Source: Aphidius gifuensis
Taxonomy: Eukaryota > Arthropoda > Insecta > Hymenoptera > Braconidae
Direction: 5' to 3'
Length of the DNA: 64,000 bases
Assembly (NCBI RefSeq): GCF_014905175.1
Contig: NC_057788.1
Coordinates: forward strand, 17,702,154-17,766,153
Both the position numbers and the translations under genes were made by a program. The notes under the pieces were generated by a model. It was not told the DNA's origin and made no database searches. It saw nothing but the letters and a program-made list of their open reading frames with translations. This document shows, piece by piece, positions 38,801-47,800 of the stretch; position 1 is the stretch's first letter; each line of letters begins with the position of its first letter.

Positions 38801-41800
38801 TATAGCGTAAGATCGACTCTACGTTTTTAGATATTATTAAATCAAATTGTCTCATCTAGCTCCAAAAACTAACAACCAAAAAAAGTAATATTCAGAAAAA
38901 AAAAAAAAAACTCAACGAGATGAAGAAAAGAAGCCTCTCTGGCAATATTGGAGTTGGAGTATTTATTATTGGTTTAGTGTGTGTTTGTGTTGCATTTTGT
39001 ACGTCTTCATGGCTTGTCAGTGATAGTAGATTGTCCGGAGCTACTTTAGAATCATTGGGCATTTGGACACATTGCTTTAGATCATTGCCTGATCCATCGA
39101 GAAGAGATGATCCAAAAAGATACTTTGTTGGTTGTCGATGGGTATTTGATAAATTCACAGCTGGATATTCTGATATAAAAGGCTTTCTTTTCCCTCGTAA
39201 GTATAGTAATTATTACTATACTACTTTGATAAGTATTAAAATTTTAATAAAATAATTGATATTTTTATATTTTATTTTTCAGCTTTTATGATTGTGACTG
39301 AGTTTTTTTTTACACTCTGCCTTCTTTCGGTCTTGATCTCATTTGGTTTAATTTCATTGTTTACACAATGCTGTGATCCAGAACAAAAAAAATACGTTAA
39401 ACTAATTCAGGTCATTGGTTACACATTATTATTTGGAGGTGTTTGCGGATGTATTGCTCTTATAGTTTTTGCATCATTCGGTAATACTGAAGGATGGATG
39501 CCAGGACAAAAAAATAATTTTTTCGGCTGGTCTTTTGTTGTGGGAATTATTGGCAGTGTCATGACGTTAATAGCTGCTAGTTTATTTCTTGTAGAAGCAA
39601 ATATACAAGAAAAAAAACGTAAATATTTAAAAGAATCTCAGACTCGTTTTCAAATGGAATCGAGAACTTGAAAAGTTCCGAACATAATAAACAACAAAAG
39701 AAGCTATTAATTTTTATTATATATAATAAATATATTTAAGTCATGAATCTCATGTTTTTGAGACAAACTAAAATTTATCTCAAAATTTTTTTGCACCAAC
39801 CATATAATCATATGGTTATTAATTTTCTATAATTAAAATAAGTTTCGAGATTCACCTACTCAATAGACATTTAATTGTTATTTAATCCGTCCTCAAGTAC
39901 AACATCATATTTTGTAAAACTATGAAATAAGTACCTTCAATTTAAAAAACTGTTGATATAAGTATTATCTCATGTAAATTTTGTATTTTTATGACTAATT
40001 TTAATTTAAAAGGCGTTTATTCATAAAATGTATATAAATATTTTTTTAATATTGTCAAATGACTCGGCTATTTTTTAGTTAAAAAATACATCAAGTATAA
40101 TATTACTTTATTCGATAACTATTTAATTTATTTTTTACCTTTATTTAATACTTTATAAGAAAAAGACACAATAAGTACGCTCAAGTAGTGGTCAGTGCTC
40201 TTATAAGAATAATAAAAACTTTTTGATATACTATTTATTATAAGTTAGTAAGACGTCAAAATAATAATATGAAAAACTAATGACAAAAAAATTCTTAAAT
40301 AACGTAAACTATCACCGCATAATGAGAGACAAGCCTCTTGAATAATTTGTACGCATACAGCCTGATGATTCAGAGGGTGTGGCTGACATAATAGTAATCT
40401 TGAGTTTTACTTTTGAAAATAAAATCTATGGCATACATGCATTTTGTAATCTTAGAATTTACAAATAACTATTTTCTATTTTATAAATTTCTATTTTATC
40501 AGTTTGCTCAATTTAGAAATTGAGGTTGTTTTTAACTAAACTTTCCCGTAACTTAATTTTTGATATTTTTTTTTTTTTAAATTTTTATAAATGAAATAAT
40601 TATCAACTTGGTGCGAGGGGGAAGTCACTTGTGTAATCTGGTGTACATAGAGAAAGAAATCTTCAATAATCTCTTGTAATCTTACCAAAATGATTTCGAA
40701 AAAATCGTGTAACTATACCGCAATCTTCGGTATTCTTGTAATCTTCTGTAATCAACAATAACCTTGAAAAATCGCATGTAATCAGCAATAGTCTTGAGTC
40801 GTATATTTGTAATCTTGATATGATTATAGAAAATTTCAGTAATCTTTCCAACTCCTTGTCCGGATCACGCATGCGTTCGCATATTCAGTGAATTTTTTTT
40901 TTTTACATTTTAGCGCAATATGTGACTTATTTTCTGTCGGTTTCTTAACAATAAATAAAGTTCAATAATTTATGATATCTTGTCAGTGAAACCTTGTCAG
41001 TGAAATCACAAAGAATCTTGTATATGATTTCAAGGAAATTAATCTGTAACCTGGTGAACTAAATCTTGAAGTGACTTCCCTTCGATTTGATGAATTTTTT
41101 TTATACTTCTCTTCTGCGTTAGATTCCAGATAATTAGTGTCAAAGTTGACAATTTTAACATATAAGCATAAAGAGTATACTCTATAGAGGCATTTTTGCG
41201 ATTGTATTTTTCTAAATTCGCGATCAAAATTTCGAATTTTTTTCAATAGATTCGAACCGTATAAAAATAGAAAATTACTGGAAAAAAAATTATTTATATC
41301 CTCAGTGCCGTTTGAAACATATTCGCTAATTGCTTCCGAAATTTATGATTGTCAGCCGGCTGAATTACAGTAAGTATATATATGTACGTTCTTTCACGCC
41401 AGATGTTTTGTCGGGTTTTGACTTCCACAACTTATCCCTTCTTTTTTTTGCCCTCTCTTTACTAAGTAAACTGCTCAATGCACATAATTTTAGTTTCTGC
41501 GCTGGTAAGTTTAAGCATAACGAGCAAAGAGAGGGTAAAAAAAAAAGGAGTAAATTGTGGACGTGAAAATCCGGCATAAAAGAATTCACCTATTAAAAAT
41601 CTGAATTTTCATTGGTACAGTATTAGTGTCTATAAGTATGAAACGGCAACACTCACACCATGAAAAATAAAAAACAGGATAGCTATTCTTGACATAATTA
41701 TGCGCAAGTCATCCCGAGCGATTGGGATAACTATTTCGTAGGAATTCACTCTAATTTATGGCTTTATTTGTATCTTTCTCAATGGTTTTCATCAAACGAC

Positions 41801-44800
41801 TAAACTGCTTTCAAGCGTTTTCATGTTAGGATAACATGTTATGATAACATTGTTATCCCGTATACATGAAATAATTATGTCAAGAATAGCTATCCAGGAA
41901 GACGAACTCCAAGAAGACTAGAGACCAGGAGAGTCAACTCCTTGTGGTGGGGGATAACGCTGCACGAAGAAAATTTTGCATTTTTTTTTACTATAATACG
42001 ATAGCAATTTTTGCTGTGTTTTACAGTAAGCTGGGAACATAAGAGCATCATATTAAAAATTGAGATAGACCATAGCAATGTTCATTGGAGAACCCCACCT
42101 ACTGGTTATCCCCCACGGAAATATAAAATTTGGGCAAACTTGTTAAGAAGTTTTTATAGAATTTTTATGAAACCCCCCCCCCCCCCCATGAGTTGATTTT
42201 TTTTTAAAATTAATTTAAATTTTAACGAAATAAAAAACAAAAAATAAATCTTTCGTCGGGATTTGAACCCGGGTCTTTCTGGGTGCGAAGCAAGTACTTT
42301 ACCTCGAAGCCAGAATTCTTATGATAGATATCTATTAAAATATACATAAGAATATGACTATTCTAAATTATACTTGGCTGTTTTATTCCCGATTTTATCT
42401 TTCTTTCTCATACAAATATGGACAAAGAGTTGATAAAATTAAAATTTTTTATATTTGAATGAGAGTCAATAATAGAATTCTGATTAAACAGTAAATTAAA
42501 AAAATTTAGAATAGTCATATTCTTATGTACACTGAGAGAAATTTTAACTAAAAATTAAAATCATGGTTGGATAGAAATTACTATAGTACTTTGTAATTTT
42601 TGTTTTAATTCTGGGACTGGCCGCGAGAGTCGGAATTACTACAATAAAATTATGTAAAATGTGTAAAATGTCAAAAAATTGTTGGGTTACTTCAAGCCTC
42701 TATACATCGTTATCTATTGCAGATGGACATGGGGTTGAGTGAAGTTTATTATTGAAAATTCAATTCTAAACAATTTATAAAGAATTACTTTTTTTGATTA
42801 ATCTCTTAGATAATGAGTTATGAGTTAATTAAAATAAAGACATACATGTTTTGTGAAAACAATAAAAATTATTATATGGTTGAATAAAAAATACTGCACA
42901 ATTTAATAAATATTCTTATATATATAATAAAAATTATCATGTAGACATATAAAAGTTAGCATAGACTTAAATATTTTTTACTATATAGCTTTGTAAAAAT
43001 TCTGTTTGTGGGACGAAATAACACAAAGATGGCCGACCGATTGAACAAATGATTGAACTGTCATGTAATTTCAAGCATTTCTATAGCCTTATCTATTGAA
43101 GCTAGGTATGGGGTTAAGCGAGGTTTATTGTTGGTTATTTATTTCTAAACAATTTATCAAGAATAACTTTTTTCTATTTAACAATTAGTTTTCGAGTTTT
43201 GAGCGTGTAAACAGAAAAGAAAAAATGTTGCCGGGAATTGATTGCTATTCTCCGTGAATCTAGCACAAACTGCCCAACTTAACACAAAAAATGTCCAACT
43301 TTTAAATAAAATTTATAATAAAATTTAGTAAATTCTAAAACCGGTAGTGGGTAAATTCTCAGTCTGCTAGAATTTACTTGTGAGTGTCGCACGGAAAAAA
43401 ATTTTTAGCTGCAGTCACGAGGCGTTTGGATAGTTAAAAAAGGATAGTTGATTTAATAATCAAGCCCGATATATTAAAAAGACAATCGGTTAGTTATTCC
43501 AGCCGACTGGATAGCTAGCGTGGCTAACCAACTCGTCAGATTCGACATAATCTCAATGTCAACAGCTGTTGTGTTCATAACCTCTCTTTTTTGACAGATC
43601 CACCAAATTATTATTAACAATGACTAAAATAATCCATATAGTTATTAAAAATTTAGCATAAGATTTTGTATTCAAGTTGGCGTTTATTTGGTGCATCAAA
43701 TTTAGTATAAAATTAATTAGATAATAATTTTAAAAATTAGTAAATGTACATTAATATATTGTTTGTACTTCGTATGTCTATATACTTATAGTTATGCATA
43801 TACGCAATCCTAAATAGCTACTACAGCGATACCAGCTTGTCAGGCTTTGGATAGCTACCACAGCTATCCAAAGTGTAGCTAATGTAACGAGTAGGCACGC
43901 TGTTTTCACAAGAATAGTAACCTGTCAAATGTGGATTGCCAAAATAACAATCCTCTGCTAACTATCCAAAGGTTAGTTAGCCGTGGATAGGAGAGACAGC
44001 TATCCAGCTCGTTGCTGCAGCTAAAAATTTTTTTCCGTGCGTGAATTTAGTCATTTTTTTAAACAGAAATTACAATAAAATTGTGTAAATTTTATGGCTT
44101 AGTAGTGTATATAGTCAATGGCCAGATTTTTTACATAATTTTATTGTAAAAATTATCTATCAATATACGAATAATTCTTATAAATGACGGGGGAACGCAG
44201 TTTTTACTATTTATTTTGTATTTTTTTCTTTTACGTTTGTAATTCTTAGTTAATATTTCTCTCAGTGTATATTTTAATAGATATCAATCATAAGACTTCT
44301 GGCCTCGAAGTAAAGTACTTGCTTCACAACCAGAAAAACCCGGGTTTAAATCCCGACGAATGATTTATTTTTTGTTTTTTATTTCATTAAAATTTGAATT
44401 AATTTTTAAAAAAAATCAACTCACGGGAGGGGGGGGGGTGATAAAAATTCGAAAATTTTTATCAAATTTTTATATCAAAACTTCTTAACAAGTTTGCCCA
44501 AATTTTATAAAAATTTTATAAAATATTTCCGTGGGGGTTGTTGCGAGTTTCCGCCACTGAAATATAATAAAACTGGAAGCCGACATCTCTCGTCAAAAGT
44601 GTCGCCGAGAGAGAAACGAAATTGGTGAATTCTTGTCCTTGTCAGTACAGTCACGTCACCTAAAATTGGTTGAGACTACTGAAATGCAGTGTAACTTTTA
44701 TATCGTGTAGTACTAGTTTGTTGTGACGTTGACTGTACAAGATTTAACGTGCGCATGCGTGACTGAGAGTGAAATTCACCAATATATTGCTATCTCTGGC

Positions 44801-47800
44801 GACACTCCCGTGCACATTGGCTAAGCATAGGAGTTCAGCTGCCAGTTGTATTATATTCCAGTGGTTTCCGCGCAGTGCCATGGTAATTTTTACTATGGTC
44901 AAACGCAAAATTCACTTTGTTTATATAGCTCGTAAAAAAATATTGTAAAAGAAATTTGTAATTTATTTGTTGGTTTTTTTTTCCTACGATAAATACTTTG
45001 ACATAAAAAAACTGACCCAGACCAGGACTTGAACCCATATCTTCCGGAAGAAAATCCTTCGTGGTATTCACTGCGCCACGACATGGGATTCGAAAATAAG
45101 ATTTGGTTTGTTTTACATCAACCATTTGAAAATAAGTGGTGGCACTTGACATTTCTGAGTCTGGCACTATCTAATACGAAAACCGTGCTCTAACCGACTT
45201 AACCACGAACGCAAGTTGAGACAAAAAGATTATTATATATTCTACTTTAATTGACTTTATGCTGAAAGCTTACGTATAAAATTTTTATTGTTATGAACTT
45301 GTGACGAATGGCTTAGTAATTAATAAAAATGAAAATACAATTTATTTAGTATCATAATTTTCTTACACATTTGCCAATAGTATTTTAATTTATTATGACA
45401 AATGTAGCTAAAGAAAAGATTGAGCTGAATGAATTGTGTTGTTAAATAAATTAATTCCTCAGCCACTTACCACAATTATATTAATTTATTTTGGCGAATA
45501 GATCTATAAAATAAATTGAAATTACTACACGGAGAGAAATCCGCAGCAAAAAATGCTGTAGAGTATATCAAACAAATTTTACTGTAGTCTACTGGAAATT
45601 TTGAAGTTGCATGGGGAGGCCACCAATATCAACTAGAATTTCCTATTACACTACAGTAATTTTGATCAATACAAAAAAAAAAACAACAAAAAATTAAATA
45701 AAACCTTATTGTTTTAACATCAAAATAAAAATGTAACGTGTTTATTAATTTTTAAAAAATAAACCATCATGTGTTTCACTGCATTTATATTTAGATTCAT
45801 TAATAAAATAAAAATAATAAACTTTTTTAGAAGAGCCCGGGAAAAAATCTTAGATACCCAGAGATACGCGGAAAAGATACACGCAGATACCCCATTTGAT
45901 TATATCTTCAAAGACATGCGCAGATCCTCCAATGTCTTGGTATACCTTTGAAGATACCCAGCGGTGTACATCAAGTTCACGGTTACGATCGCTGGGTATC
46001 TTTAAATATCTTCGAAGATCTGAAAAAATCTGTAGATGTCTGCACAAACATAATCGAGCAAGGTACCTGCAGGTATCTTCTAAATTTTTCCCTGAGTCCC
46101 TAGTGAAAATAATTTTGACAAAATTCATCTTATTTTGGCAAATTTTGTCAAATTTTTTTTGTCAATATTTGTCAAATTTTGTCAATTTCAACAAATTTTT
46201 TCTTTTGATAAATTTTGGAAACATTTGACAAAATTTGTCTAATGTTGACAAATTCTGTCAAATTTTGGCAATATTTGTCAAATTTTATCTAATTTTGGCA
46301 ACGTTTGTCAAATATAATAATTTTTTTTTTTTGATAAATTTTGAAAATATTTATCTAATGTTGGCAACGTTTGTCAATTATAATAATTTATTTTTTTTTG
46401 AAAAATTTTGAATACATTTGACGAAAAAATTTGTCTAAATTAGACAAATTTTTTCGAACTTTGCCAAATTTTTTTTAAATCGTTAATTTAGAGGAAACTA
46501 TATGAATTTGATAATTTTTTAAAATTTATCTATAAACCGGAAGATATCGTCGAATTGTTACCATCTTTGCTACTGATGATATTAATCAATTAGTATAGAA
46601 AATAGAAAATAATATATTGATGAATGTTTCTCGCATGCAGGCATGTAATGTTCTGTTAGTATATAAAGAAAATCATATATCCATCACTCATATGGTAATA
46701 TTGAACAGATAGACAGATTTATATATAGATGATGTGTTAAACTTATTCAAATGATACATAACTGTCGGAAATTGCGTACATAATATAATAATGCAGACAA
46801 CATAACTAGGTTTTTTTTTTTTTTTTTAATTCAAATAATTTTAGCAAAATTTGTCAAATTTTGACAAAATTGCCCTTAATTTGACAAAATTTGTCAAATA
46901 ATTTTGTCAAATTTTGTCAAGTTTTCTAATTTTGCCAAAATTTGACAAAATTAGTTTGTCCGTAATTGTCGTCAATTGAGGAGTCCCAATTTCCTCTCAA
47001 AATTTGCCAAATTTTGACTAAATTTGACAAAATTTCTCATAATTATTTGACGAAATTATTTTCACCAGGGGTATCTTCAAAGATCTGTAGCGATCTGTGT
47101 ATGTGTTCACAGATATTATCAAATCGGGTATCTGCGGGTATCTTCGGGATTTTTCCCCGGGAGGTTAGGACACACTTGATTTACAATAAATATTCGTGTC
47201 ATCTGGCGGGAAAACCTGCTGTACACTACAGTAATTTCTGGTCTAAAATATACCAATAACTCAAGATCTCGAAAATTCCGGCAGACTACAGTAAAAAATT
47301 TAGATGAAATATAATAATAATCATTATAATAAGTGGGAATTAGTCGCTGAAATGACGTTGGCCATGATTTTTACGATACCACTACAGTAATATATGCTGC
47401 GGATTTCTCTCCGTGTGGTTAAATTATTATACATTCCGGTACTTGTATTTTTTTCAAGAGCATCTTGATCAAGATTAATCAAGGAAACCTTAACTTATCC
47501 TTAATAAGGCCAGCCTGATCAGGAATTGATCAAGGAAACCTTAACTCATCCTTAATAAGGCCAGCCTGATCAAGAATTGATTAAGGAAACCTTAATTTAT
47601 CCTAATAAGACCAGCCTGGCCCAAACTTGATCAAGAATTGATCAATTAATATACATTTTAGTACTTGCATTTTTTTCAAGATCACCTTGATCAAGATTGG
47701 ATCAAGGTAACCTTAACTCATCCTTATTAAGGTCAGCCTGATCAAGAATTGATCAATTAATATATATCTCGTTACTTGTATATTCTCCAGGGCTCATCTT

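Larger units (their letters stand above)
42100..44540. mobile_element. Large foldback with C-rich and tRNA-like arms
   Basis: Left arm 42100-42341 and right arm 44268-44540 are inverted. Both carry CCCACGGAAATAT-type ends, a C/G homopolymer and a tRNA-like block. Elements at 42343-42527 and 42530-44267 lie between the arms. Confidence 0.8.

Noticed and set aside
38892..39158. 88-aa minus-strand open frame
   Set aside because: It is the antisense of claudin gene 2 exon 1 and matches no family; the plus strand has full signature and splice sites.
45844..46228. Overlapping open frames on both strands (92 and 110 aa)
   Set aside because: They arise from GATACC/TCTTCAAAGAT arm repeats of a TIR element; translations are repetitive.
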